DNA of 30,531 bases from 21-14-0-10-32-9 sp964501945 (GTDB lineage Archaea > Nanobdellota > Nanobdellia > Woesearchaeales > 21-14-0-10-32-9). The notes under the pieces were generated by a model. The model worked only from the letters and a program-made list of their open reading frames with translations. It searched no databases and was not told the origin of the DNA. Both the position numbers and the translations under genes were made by a program. Positions 16,574 to 22,705 of this stretch are shown one piece after another. The stretch covers positions 1 to 30,531 of the forward strand of contig CAZCTY010000007.1 in NCBI GenBank assembly GCA_964501945.1, given 5' to 3'. How positions within the stretch are numbered: position 1 is the stretch's first letter; each line of letters starts with the position of its first letter.

Positions 16574-16684
16574 AGCTTCACCTCTACACCACCAAAAAAA
16601 AATTAAAATAAAAAAATAACTAACACCCAATATTTAAAAACATTTTGGTTAAATACAAGAAATAAAATAAATACCATAAGCAAA

Positions 16685-16696
16685 TTTTATAAATAA
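16685..16696 (+). promoter_or_regulatory. TATA box of tRNA-Thr(GGU)
   Basis: TTTTATAAATAA ends 23 nt before the tRNA 5' end and matches the tRNA-Gly promoter sequence seen at 223-232. Confidence 0.6.
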
Positions 16697-16718
16697 AACC
16701 CATTTCACGAGAACCAAC

Positions 16719-16790
16719 GCCTCTGTAGCTCAGCGGTAGAGCGCTACCTTGGTAAGGTAGAGGTCGCGAGTTCAATTCTCGCCAGAGGCT
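16719..16790 (+). tRNA. tRNA-Thr(GGU)
   Basis: Acceptor stem GCCTCTG/CAGAGGC, D-arm GCTC-AGCGGTA-GAGC, anticodon arm CTACC-TTGGTAA-GGTAG with anticodon GGT, and T-arm GCGAG-TTCAATT-CTCGC. All standard tertiary positions (G18, G19, T54, T55, C56) are present. The discriminator is T (U73), usual for archaeal tRNA-Thr. No intron and no encoded CCA. Confidence 0.97.
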
Positions 16791-16812
16791 TTTAAATTCT
16801 CAAGAATTTAAA
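16791..16812. repeat. perfect palindrome after tRNA-Thr
   Basis: TTTAAATTCT-CA-AGAATTTAAA is a perfect 10-bp inverted repeat with a 2-nt centre starting at the base after the tRNA. It may help 3'-end formation or mark a boundary. A/T-rich palindromes can arise by chance in this composition, but a 10-bp perfect one directly abutting a tRNA is notable. Confidence 0.6.
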
Positions 16813-16835
16813 ATGCCCAGAAAAAACAAAGGTTT

Positions 16836-16919
16836 TTCGTTGGCTTCACCAGTACGCCCGTAAACGCCCTAAGGGTTGAACTCCGTTCAAGCCCTTAAAG
16901 TCTGCGAAGCAACAACGAA
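16836..16919. repeat. nested hairpin structure
   Basis: An outer arm TTCGTTGGCTTC pairs with GAAGCAACAACGAA (3-nt bulge), and an inner arm AAGGGTTGAAC pairs with GTTCAAGCCCTT (1-nt bulge). The element is more G/C-rich than its surroundings and contains no credible ORF. Its architecture and short pieces (GTAAACGC, CCCTAA) resemble the two-hairpin repeat at 21574 and 30397, so it could be a diverged relative or an RNA gene. No further gene lies between it and 17029. Confidence 0.5.
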
Positions 16920-17028
16920 CAATTTCTAAATTTTAATACTGGCAAACACCTCCACAAAAACATCAAGAACAACGCAACTATTCAACAACTTAAATAAACT
17001 TCAAAAAAAGATACTAAAAAATTCTCAT

Positions 17029-17313
17029 TTACAAATTAAATTCTTCAATGAAACCTTTTATTTGCTTGTATTTTTCAAGAAACTCAAAGCCACTATCTGT
17101 TAGAGTAATATATTTTTTTCTTTTTTTATCAACAACTTCCTTAACAAGAGATTTCTCTTTTAATTCAGCGAAATAATCATTAAAACTTTTAGACGACAAA
17201 TTAGAATACCTTAAAAGAGGCGTTGGCTTTATAGAATTATTATTATCCCTAATAATTTTTAAAATATCATGAATAATTTCTAAACGCTCCCTTTTCCTAT
17301 CTACTTTGTCCAT
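17029..17313 (-). CDS. winged helix-turn-helix regulator
   Basis: 94 residues. IIHDILKIIRDN, PTPLLRYSNLSSKSFNDYFAEL and the wing KKRKKYITLTDSGFEFLEKY form a complete winged-helix domain of the archaeal ArnR1-like/HTH_45 type, with a C-terminal helix likely for dimerisation. Such proteins usually bind DNA. The start overlaps the last 13 nt of the membrane-protein gene upstream, so the two are translated from one message and may work together, the membrane protein sensing and this protein regulating. No cofactor-binding residues are visible. Direct targets are unknown. Confidence 0.87.
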   Translation of the reverse strand: MDKVDRKRERLEIIHDILKIIRDNNNSIKPTPLLRYSNLSSKSFNDYFAELKEKSLVKEVVDKKRKKYITLTDSGFEFLEKYKQIKGFIEEFNL

Positions 17314-17972
17314 TTTAATACCTTATAAATAAAATAAATCAATAATCCAACAGATAATAATTGCAAAAGTAATTTAATTTCAAAACCTAAAAAACGCCTT
17401 GTGTGAAAAATTAATATGTTCATAATCCAAAACAAAGACATTAAAGGATAAATAAACCTAATTTTTTTATTTACATTAACAAACAATAAAACACCCATTA
17501 AAAAAATCTGTATTACCAAGAAATAAAATATTGATTGATCAAAATAAAAAACACCAATAGAAAATAAAGCGAGTAAATTAATTAAAACTAAAAGAGGGAT
17601 TTGCTTAATTTTTTTATATTGAGTACTATAAATCAAATAACCAATAGCTAGAGTACTAAAATAAGTCACAAAAATCAAAGATAAAAAAGACATAGTTCTT
17701 CCAGGAATATGAAATTCGGAGTTTAAAACAATTAGTCTTATAATATAAAATAAGAACCTTGAAAAAAAAGCTAAAGCAAAAAACAAGAAAGCCAACCTAA
17801 AATATTTTATCCCCTCATGCTTAGTTAATTTAAATAAGTGCTTTGTCTTATAAAATATAAATAAAAATAAAGCTAGCACAATTAGAGAGTAAAATAGTTC
17901 TAAGCCAAACCTTAAAGGATTAAAATGTTGTAATGACTGAATCGGCGGTAATAACAGAGATGTTTCATTCAT
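17301..17972 (-). CDS. multi-pass membrane protein paired with wHTH regulator
   Basis: 223 residues with seven probable membrane helices and a short outside N-terminus (MNETSLLLPPIQ). Basic residues lie between helices, as in KTKHLFKLTKHEGIKYFR and STQYKKIKQI. No transport or catalytic motif is recognised. The seven-helix layout and gene overlap with a DNA-binding protein suggest a membrane sensor, but this is inference. A TATA-like stretch (TTATAAATATTTAA on the minus strand) lies about 25-40 nt upstream, and no strong ribosome-binding site is present, so it is the first gene of a two-gene operon. Confidence 0.83.
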   Translation of the reverse strand: MNETSLLLPPIQSLQHFNPLRFGLELFYSLIVLALFLFIFYKTKHLFKLTKHEGIKYFRLAFLFFALAFFSRFLFYIIRLIVLNSEFHIPGRTMSFLSLIFVTYFSTLAIGYLIYSTQYKKIKQIPLLVLINLLALFSIGVFYFDQSIFYFLVIQIFLMGVLLFVNVNKKIRFIYPLMSLFWIMNILIFHTRRFLGFEIKLLLQLLSVGLLIYFIYKVLKWTK

Positions 17973-17997
17973 AATATCACAAATTCAAATTATTATT

Positions 17998-18011
17998 TAA
18001 ATATTTATAAA
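17998..18011 (-). promoter_or_regulatory. TATA box for membrane protein/wHTH operon
   Basis: The minus-strand stretch TTATAAATATTTAA is centred about 32 nt upstream of the ATG at 17972. The next gene to the right points away and has its own TATA-like TTTATATA near 18050. Confidence 0.5.
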
Positions 18012-18124
18012 AAAAATGGACTTGAAGTGTATATTTTGCTTTCCTCTTATTTATATACGATGCTCCAAATAAACTATCTTAGAAACAATTGTTTTTTGAA
18101 ATAATTGTTTTGGAGGTAAAAAAG

Positions 18125-18565
18125 ATGAGAAAAGACAAAGCAGGGATTTTTATTGCTTTGATGGCTGTAGCTATATTATCATTATCCGTAATGGTAACTG
18201 CTTACAGAGGAAATTTCGAAGAAAAAAGCCCTTATTATGATGAAGGAAGATGCGACGAGATGCTCGATGCATTCGACGAAAACGACTATGAAGCATGGAG
18301 AGAATTAATGGCATTAAACAACAGAAATTCCAAAGTGCTTGAAGTTGTAGATGAAGAAAATTTTCATTTGTTTGTTGAAGCCCACAGAGCTGGAAAAAAT
18401 GGCGAATACGAAGTTGCAAATGAACTTAGAACAGAACTTGGTTTAAATAACGGCATTGGACCTAAAAACGGTGAAGGCTTTGGAAAAATGAACGGACACG
18501 GCGAGATGACAATGCAAGGCAAAGGCCGAGGCGTTGGCGGAGTTCAACAACACAAAAACCATTAA
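18125..18565 (+). CDS. small secreted protein
   Basis: 146 residues. A basic start MRKDKAG precedes one hydrophobic signal segment (IFIALMAVAILSLSVMVTA). The mature part has the pattern RCDEMLDAFDENDYEAWRELM... and FVEAHRAGKNGEYEVANELRTELGL, a helical repeat seen in small exported proteins of unknown function from several uncultured lineages. The tail is Gly/Met/His-rich (GKMNGHGEMTMQGKGRG), which could bind metal ions. GGAGGT ends 9 nt upstream of the ATG, fixing the start; the frame extends upstream to 18089 without support. It is transcribed from a TATA-like TTTATATACG near 18050. Confidence 0.85.
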   Translation: MRKDKAGIFIALMAVAILSLSVMVTAYRGNFEEKSPYYDEGRCDEMLDAFDENDYEAWRELMALNNRNSKVLEVVDEENFHLFVEAHRAGKNGEYEVANELRTELGLNNGIGPKNGEGFGKMNGHGEMTMQGKGRGVGGVQQHKNH

Positions 18566-18617
18566 ACCTTTTTTTATTTTTTAATACAAAAACAAAATTA
18601 AAAAATAATTCTATTTA

Positions 18618-18827
18618 CTAATCTAAAGAAATAGCATCATACTTACAAGCATCAATACACGCGCCACAATCAATACATTTATCTTCATCAATTTTTACTA
18701 TATCTTCTCGCATCAAAGCGCCAACAGGGCACGCATCAACACAACCGCTACACGCACTTTTACAAGAACAACTCACACACCTACCGTTTTTCCAACAACA
18801 TTTATCATAATCAATTTTAATTACCAT
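18618..18827 (-). CDS. ferredoxin-like 4Fe-4S protein
   Basis: 69 residues, 12 Cys. The second half carries CIDCGACIDACKYDAI (C-x2-C-x2-C-x3-C), a textbook [4Fe-4S] motif, and the first half CSGCVDACPVGAL with upstream cysteines CVSCSCKSAC that complete a second cluster in a less standard spacing. The additional CC at residues 10-11 may bind another metal. It probably carries electrons for a reductase or radical SAM enzyme, such as the one at 14.4-15.6 kb, but no partner is adjacent. No Shine-Dalgarno at the ATG; likely leaderless. Confidence 0.92.
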   Translation of the reverse strand: MVIKIDYDKCCWKNGRCVSCSCKSACSGCVDACPVGALMREDIVKIDEDKCIDCGACIDACKYDAISLD

Positions 18828-18887
18828 AAAAAAACAAATAATTCAACTTTTAAAAAAATTGCTGAAAAAAAAACACTAATAAGAATA

Positions 18888-18899
18888 AATTTTATAAAT
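18888..18899 (+). promoter_or_regulatory. TATA box for lipoprotein at 18920
   Basis: AATTTTATAAAT lies 21-32 nt before the ATG and no ribosome-binding site follows, consistent with a leaderless message. Confidence 0.55.
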
Positions 18900-18919
18900 A
18901 AAAGAATTAAACAAATAAT

Positions 18920-19384
18920 ATGAACTTTAAAAAAAAGCACATCATCACAAGCACGATTATTTTAACAATATTCTTAATTGGATGTCAAGGCCAAATTATA
19001 AACGATTATAACGAAGCAGAAAATACTAATGAAGCTTCTGATCATGCCTCAATAAAATTAAACATCACAGAGAAACAAGAACCAATAAACTTAAGCGATG
19101 TTGAAAGCTTTATTAATCCAGAAACAGATATGAAAACAGAAAATATAACTTGCAAATTTTTAGGAAGTGAAGAAGAACAAGAATGTTTAGTGTCTGCATT
19201 TGGAGGAAACTGCTACGGTAAACAAAATTGCACCATACCCATAACTTTCTTCCACAAAGACATGCCCGAATACCTAATAGAAACAGACTATGGAACAGAA
19301 TTTTACATAAATAGCACTTGCGGAGAAAATATCACCACGATATTAGGCGAACATAATAACACAGTGAAATTTAATTGCACCTAA
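18920..19384 (+). CDS. putative lipoprotein
   Basis: 154 residues. The N-terminus MNFKKKHIITSTIILTIFLIGC is a lipoprotein signal peptide with lipobox LIGC. The mature region has six further cysteines (for example ITCKFLGSEEEQECLV and GNCYGKQNCTI), suggesting disulphide bonds outside the cell, and several N-x-T/S sequons. No family recognised. It converges on pyruvate kinase with a 9-nt gap. Confidence 0.82.
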   Translation: MNFKKKHIITSTIILTIFLIGCQGQIINDYNEAENTNEASDHASIKLNITEKQEPINLSDVESFINPETDMKTENITCKFLGSEEEQECLVSAFGGNCYGKQNCTIPITFFHKDMPEYLIETDYGTEFYINSTCGENITTILGEHNNTVKFNCT

Positions 19385-19393
19385 AAAAAGATT

Positions 19394-20827
19394 TTAATAT
19401 TTTTTATAAGATAATAACAAATCCCTAACACTTGCAATTTCTAAGAAATGAGACTTATGCTCCACGCTTTTAACATTCCCAGAAACAAAAACCACCAAGA
19501 CATCTTTATCTAATTTTTTATCATCAACCAATGTTTGAACAGTTTTCAAAACCATCTCATCAGTATTATCATATTCTTTATTTTTAAAAACCCTAACCCC
19601 ATGACTTAAAGCCAACTGCCTCATTAAAGTATCATCTAAGCAAGGAGCAAAAATCGGCTTCCTTGAACGCATCGCAGAAATCACCCTTGCAACCTCACCA
19701 GAGTGAGCAGGCGTTATTATAGCTGAAGCGTTAAGAGAGAGCGCAGCATTAACCGCGGACTTTGCAAGAAACATTTTAGTATTAGTACTATCAGGCTCAA
19801 CACCCGCAGGATTTGTTTTCCTATGCCGTTTAGCCAAACTCAAAGAAATCTCAGCCATAGTCTTGACCGCTTCAACAGGATAATCCCCATACGCAGTTTC
19901 CCCACTAAGCATCACAGCGTCAGTACCATCAAGAATGGCATTAGCAACATCACTTATCTCCGCGCGAGTCGCATAAGGATTTTTAACCATACTCTCAAGC
20001 ATTTGAGTAGCAACAATTACAGGCTTAGACTTCCTAAGACACGCAGCAATAATACTTTTTTGAATGAAAGGAACTTCTGATGCTAAAACTTCAACACCCA
20101 AATCCCCTCTTGCAACCATGACGCCCTGCGCAAAATCTAATATTTCATCAATATTTTCAAAACCCTCTTTATTTTCTATTTTCGCAATAATTTTTATTTT
20201 ACTATCTCTTGCATTAAGCAAATCCTGAACCGCTAAAACATCTTCTTTATTTCTTACAAAAGAATGCGCAATAAAATCCAAATTATTATCAATTGCAAAA
20301 TTTATAAATTCTATATCTTTTTTTGATAAAGATGGCAAATTTAAATGAACACTTGGAACATTAATAGTTTTCTTATCCTTTACAACGCCATTAGATAAAG
20401 CTTTGCATAATAAATAATTAGACGCCTTTTCTAAGACATCAAATTGCAACTCCCCATCATTTATCAAAATCTTCGAATTTAAAGGAACATCTTTGTGAAA
20501 ATTAATATAAGATGCATAAATAATATCTTTACCCTCAAAAGAGATATCACCAGATATTTTAATTAATTCATCTTTTTTTACATTAATAGGACTGCTAATA
20601 TTCCTCGTCCTAATCTCAGGACCCTTAGTGTCCAACATTATAGCAATTTTATCAGAAACTAAACGAACATTTTCAATTACTTTTTTAGCACCAGAAAAAT
20701 CTTGATGCGCAGTATTAAGCCGTACAACGTCCATACCAGAATTATATAATTCTTTTAAAAAATCTACACCACATTGCATATCCGAAATCGTCGCAACAAT
20801 TTTTGTATTCTTTTCTCTTAAATTCAT
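19394..20827 (-). CDS. pyk: pyruvate kinase
   Basis: 477 residues. Transfers phosphate from phosphoenolpyruvate to ADP in the last step of glycolysis. Seen: KIVATISDMQ at the N-terminus, MDVVRLNTAHQ (substrate/metal site), IMLDTKGPEIRT, the B-domain lid (about 75-165), KIIAKIENKEG, GVMVARGDLGVEV, KPVIVATQMLESM, the DAVMLSGETAYGDYPV signature, and a C-terminal domain (about 345-477). The serine/asparagine at the usual FSHG position is replaced by NTAH. The TATA-like TTTTATAAATAA lies about 25-30 nt upstream. It is transcribed alone. Its presence implies at least partial glycolysis in this small-genome organism. Confidence 0.96.
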   Translation of the reverse strand: MNLREKNTKIVATISDMQCGVDFLKELYNSGMDVVRLNTAHQDFSGAKKVIENVRLVSDKIAIMLDTKGPEIRTRNISSPINVKKDELIKISGDISFEGKDIIYASYINFHKDVPLNSKILINDGELQFDVLEKASNYLLCKALSNGVVKDKKTINVPSVHLNLPSLSKKDIEFINFAIDNNLDFIAHSFVRNKEDVLAVQDLLNARDSKIKIIAKIENKEGFENIDEILDFAQGVMVARGDLGVEVLASEVPFIQKSIIAACLRKSKPVIVATQMLESMVKNPYATRAEISDVANAILDGTDAVMLSGETAYGDYPVEAVKTMAEISLSLAKRHRKTNPAGVEPDSTNTKMFLAKSAVNAALSLNASAIITPAHSGEVARVISAMRSRKPIFAPCLDDTLMRQLALSHGVRVFKNKEYDNTDEMVLKTVQTLVDDKKLDKDVLVVFVSGNVKSVEHKSHFLEIASVRDLLLSYKKY

Positions 20828-20994
20828 AAAAAATTTAAAATAAACAATTATTTATAAAATTATATGTTTTTAACATAGTAAAAAAAATTAATGAAGAACC
20901 TGAATTAAACGTATGAAGTATACAACCCAAGTTTTATCCTGTATAACACAAAAGCCTTCCGTTTTAATTCAATATTTTCCCATGATTAGAAAAA

Positions 20995-21495
20995 TTAATT
21001 TTTACTAAGTATTCTGCTAATACACGAAGCGTGAGAATTATCAAACTGACAAACATCCATGTTTTTTTTAGAAATAGCCACATCATAATAACACATACTT
21101 TTAATATCACTAGATAATATTTTTTCGCAGTAATATTCATTAATATTTTCTACAACATAATAAGAAACACACCAATCAAATCCAGAACCTTGTTTTTCAT
21201 AACAGTCCTCTATATTTTCTACGGTGCTTCTTTCAAATATATGCTTATTAAAATAGCAATAATTTTCCCAAGACGTATTTCCAGGAACAATTAAATCATC
21301 AGGAAAGACATCACAACCATCAAAATCATTCATAAGTATAAGATGGTTGCAAGAAACAATTATTGACTTATTGTCAACATCATAATCTTCTGAGAAAATA
21401 CTCTCAGGAGCATCATTTGTGATTTGTATTGAATCCATATATTGAGCAGCATAAGAATAGTTGTAACACTTCTGAAAATCTGAAGAATCAATCAT
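20995..21495 (-). CDS. 3' fragment of a lipoprotein gene split by a repeat
   Basis: The ORF from ATG 21495 gives 166 residues rich in Cys, Tyr and Asp with no signal peptide. Its frame stays open upstream through 21573 (encoding FSIKSSDYDICDSLN... GFCYINL) and meets a TAG inside the repeat. The segment C-D-x-x-N...KGFCY...SDFQKC mirrors CNISNALIE..IGYCY..DNFEDC in the fragment at 21707-21931. Removing 151 bp between them gives one continuous frame, so this is very probably the rest of that lipoprotein. As it stands it would lack export and is likely non-functional. No strong ribosome-binding site precedes the ATG. Confidence 0.75.
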   Translation of the reverse strand: MIDSSDFQKCYNYSYAAQYMDSIQITNDAPESIFSEDYDVDNKSIIVSCNHLILMNDFDGCDVFPDDLIVPGNTSWENYCYFNKHIFERSTVENIEDCYEKQGSGFDWCVSYYVVENINEYYCEKILSSDIKSMCYYDVAISKKNMDVCQFDNSHASCISRILSKN

Positions 21496-21573
21496 TAAGT
21501 TAATATAACAAAAACCTTTATAATCATGATTTAAAGAATCGCAAATATCATAATCTGAACTTTTAATGCTGAA

Positions 21574-21723
21574 GTCAAAGAAATATAGGTAAACGCTAAC
21601 CCAGCCCTAAAGGACTGGGCTTGACCGCGTTTACTTAATCTATATTTCTTGGACACAAAAAACCGTTCGACGAAACCTTACATCCTCGCCCTAAAGGGAC
21701 AAGGCTTTACGGTTTTTTCGTGT
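21574..21723. mobile_element. two-hairpin repeat element, copy 1
   Basis: A 150-bp element made of two adjacent hairpins. Hairpin 1 pairs GTCAAAGAAATATAG with CTATATTTCTTGGAC (one mismatch), continues with GTAAACGC/GCGTTTAC and has CCCAG/CTGGG inside. Hairpin 2 pairs ACACAAAAAACCGT with ACGGTTTTTTCGTGT (one bulge) and has CCTT/AAGG and CCC-TAAA-GGG inside. The first 135 bp are identical to 30397-30531. There is no long ORF, no overall terminal inverted repeat and no clear target duplication beyond one base. It interrupts a lipoprotein gene. Serial hairpins without TIRs recall non-autonomous IS200/IS605-type elements; that assignment is inference. Confidence 0.85.
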
Positions 21724-21931
21724 AAACTAAACAATCTTCAAAATTATCAGACTCATAGCAATAACCAATATCATTCTCAATTAATGCATTAGAAATATTA
21801 CAAACACTTTTATTATTGAACAATGAACAATCAAAATAAGCGCTTTCTTCATTGCAACCAACTAAAAATAATAAGGATGCTAAACAAAACAATAAAAAAA
21901 TACTTCTAAAAACATAAATATTATTTTTCAC
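21707..21931 (-). CDS. 5' fragment of the split lipoprotein gene
   Basis: 74 residues starting MKNNIYVFRSIFLLFCLASL with lipobox VGC near residue 26. The mature part is Cys-rich (FDCSLFNNKSVC, IGYCYESDNFEDCL). The last five codons (YTKKP and stop) are supplied by the end of the repeat element at 21574-21723, so the natural protein continues elsewhere. Deleting 151 bp joins codon GTT (Val 69) directly to TTC AGC ATT in the downstream fragment, giving 261 residues. The truncated product could still be exported and lipidated. Confidence 0.75.
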   Translation of the reverse strand: MKNNIYVFRSIFLLFCLASLLFLVGCNEESAYFDCSLFNNKSVCNISNALIENDIGYCYESDNFEDCLVYTKKP

Positions 21932-21992
21932 TTTTAAATAAACGGTAAATTAAAAGTATATAAATTTTCCCAAAATATTAACATTTTAAGAA

Positions 21993-22065
21993 AGCCTCTG
22001 GGGGGATTTGCACCCCCGACCTGCAGATTACAAGTCTGCCGCAATAGCTGCTATGCTACAGAGGC
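21993..22065 (-). tRNA. tRNA-Thr(UGU), atypical D/T loops
   Basis: Minus strand: acceptor GCCTCTG/CAGAGGC (the same stem as tRNA-Thr(GGU)), anticodon arm GCAGA-CTTGTAA-TCTGC with anticodon TGT, T-arm GGGGG-TGCAAAT-CCCCC, discriminator T. The T-loop reads TGC instead of TTC (position 55 is G), and the D-loop has AG instead of GG at 18-19. The D-stem is 3 bp with a T·T at 13-22. All other stems pair perfectly. A TATA-like stretch (CTTTTTTAAAAGC, minus strand) lies 22-34 nt upstream. Confidence 0.92.
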
Positions 22066-22086
22066 GTATTCATAGTGAAAGCTGAT

Positions 22087-22099
22087 GCTTTTAAAAAAG
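22087..22099 (-). promoter_or_regulatory. TATA-like element of tRNA-Thr(UGU)
   Basis: CTTTTTTAAAAGC on the minus strand, 22-34 nt before the tRNA, is a weaker match to a TBP site than those of the other two tRNAs. Confidence 0.4.
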
Positions 22100-22125
22100 T
22101 TTCTAAATAATCCCCCTTTAATAAA

Positions 22126-22599
22126 TTATTCATACGAATTTGCAAAAACAGATCTTCCAAAAGAATACAAACTAACAATAGACTCGCAGTTTATGTCAGG
22201 ATAATATTCTCGCATACTCTCAACTGCGTGATCAACGTTTTGAAACCCGTCAGACGCTAACTCTGATAAAGTCAAATCTTTTAATTTAGAAACAACGACA
22301 TTATCTATTGTAACAATAGCCCTTGGACCTTCGTTGAATGTAAATTCACGAGATTCATAAACAGGAAGTATTCTTTTAGCAGGAAGCCTTATAATTCCTT
22401 CTTTAAATCTTAGAGTGCTTTGTTTTTTTTGGCCAGTACTATAAGTTGTAAAATCCTCTCCATTAAAATGCTTTTTATGAAATAATAATTTATCATCTAT
22501 GAAGAAAGGTATTTTTAATTCTTCAAGAGTTTCTTTTAATACAGGCAATAATTTTTTTGAAGCCTCTATTTCTTTTGAATTAAATTCATATCTCGTCAT
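22126..22599 (-). CDS. ASCH/PUA-like domain protein
   Basis: 157 residues. The second half fits an ASCH (PUA-related) barrel: FKEGIIRLPAKRILPVYESRE, then AIVTIDNVVVSKLKDLTLSELASDGFQNVDHAVESMREYYPDI and a final SIVSLYSF strand. DLT..ELASDGF is the typical segment of this fold. ASCH domains are proposed to bind RNA or act in translation-related control, but no catalytic site is evident here. Residues 1-50 are helical (LLPVLKETLEELKIPF). The gene is divergent from the DUF1015 gene and the two promoters overlap at 22624-22635. The tRNA-Thr(UGU) gene follows it. Confidence 0.75.
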   Translation of the reverse strand: MTRYEFNSKEIEASKKLLPVLKETLEELKIPFFIDDKLLFHKKHFNGEDFTTYSTGQKKQSTLRFKEGIIRLPAKRILPVYESREFTFNEGPRAIVTIDNVVVSKLKDLTLSELASDGFQNVDHAVESMREYYPDINCESIVSLYSFGRSVFANSYE

Positions 22600-22623
22600 T
22601 TTATTATAAAAGCATTTGTGAAA

Positions 22624-22635
22624 GATTTATAATAT
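22624..22635. promoter_or_regulatory. overlapping divergent TATA region
   Basis: GATTTATAATAT contains TATA-like sequence in both directions: about 25-35 nt from the ASCH-like gene start at 22599 on the minus strand, and about 30 nt before a likely start of transcription preceding the GAGGTGAT at 22656 on the plus strand. Confidence 0.4.
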
Positions 22636-22655
22636 TTTTCAAATTCTCAAAGTTT

Positions 22656-22663
22656 GAGGTGAT
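22656..22663 (+). promoter_or_regulatory. ribosome-binding site with no standard start codon after it
   Basis: GAGGTGAT is as strong as the rtcB site. The reading frame of the following DUF1015 gene is open from just after a TGA at 22655-22657 but contains no ATG, GTG or TTG until 22706. An ATT at 22667 is the closest candidate start. Confidence 0.55.
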
Positions 22664-22705
22664 AGAATTAGCAGTGCAAAAGATGTTATAAAAATAAGTG
22701 AAGTT

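Noticed and set aside
18083..18110. Riboswitch in the leader of the small secreted protein
   Set aside because: Only an 8-bp A/T inverted pair (AAACAATT/AATTGTTT) is seen before the ribosome-binding site; too little for a ligand-binding aptamer.
21574..21723. CRISPR repeat or array
   Set aside because: The copies are 8.8 kb apart, about 150 bp long and not regularly spaced; no spacer pattern and no cas genes.
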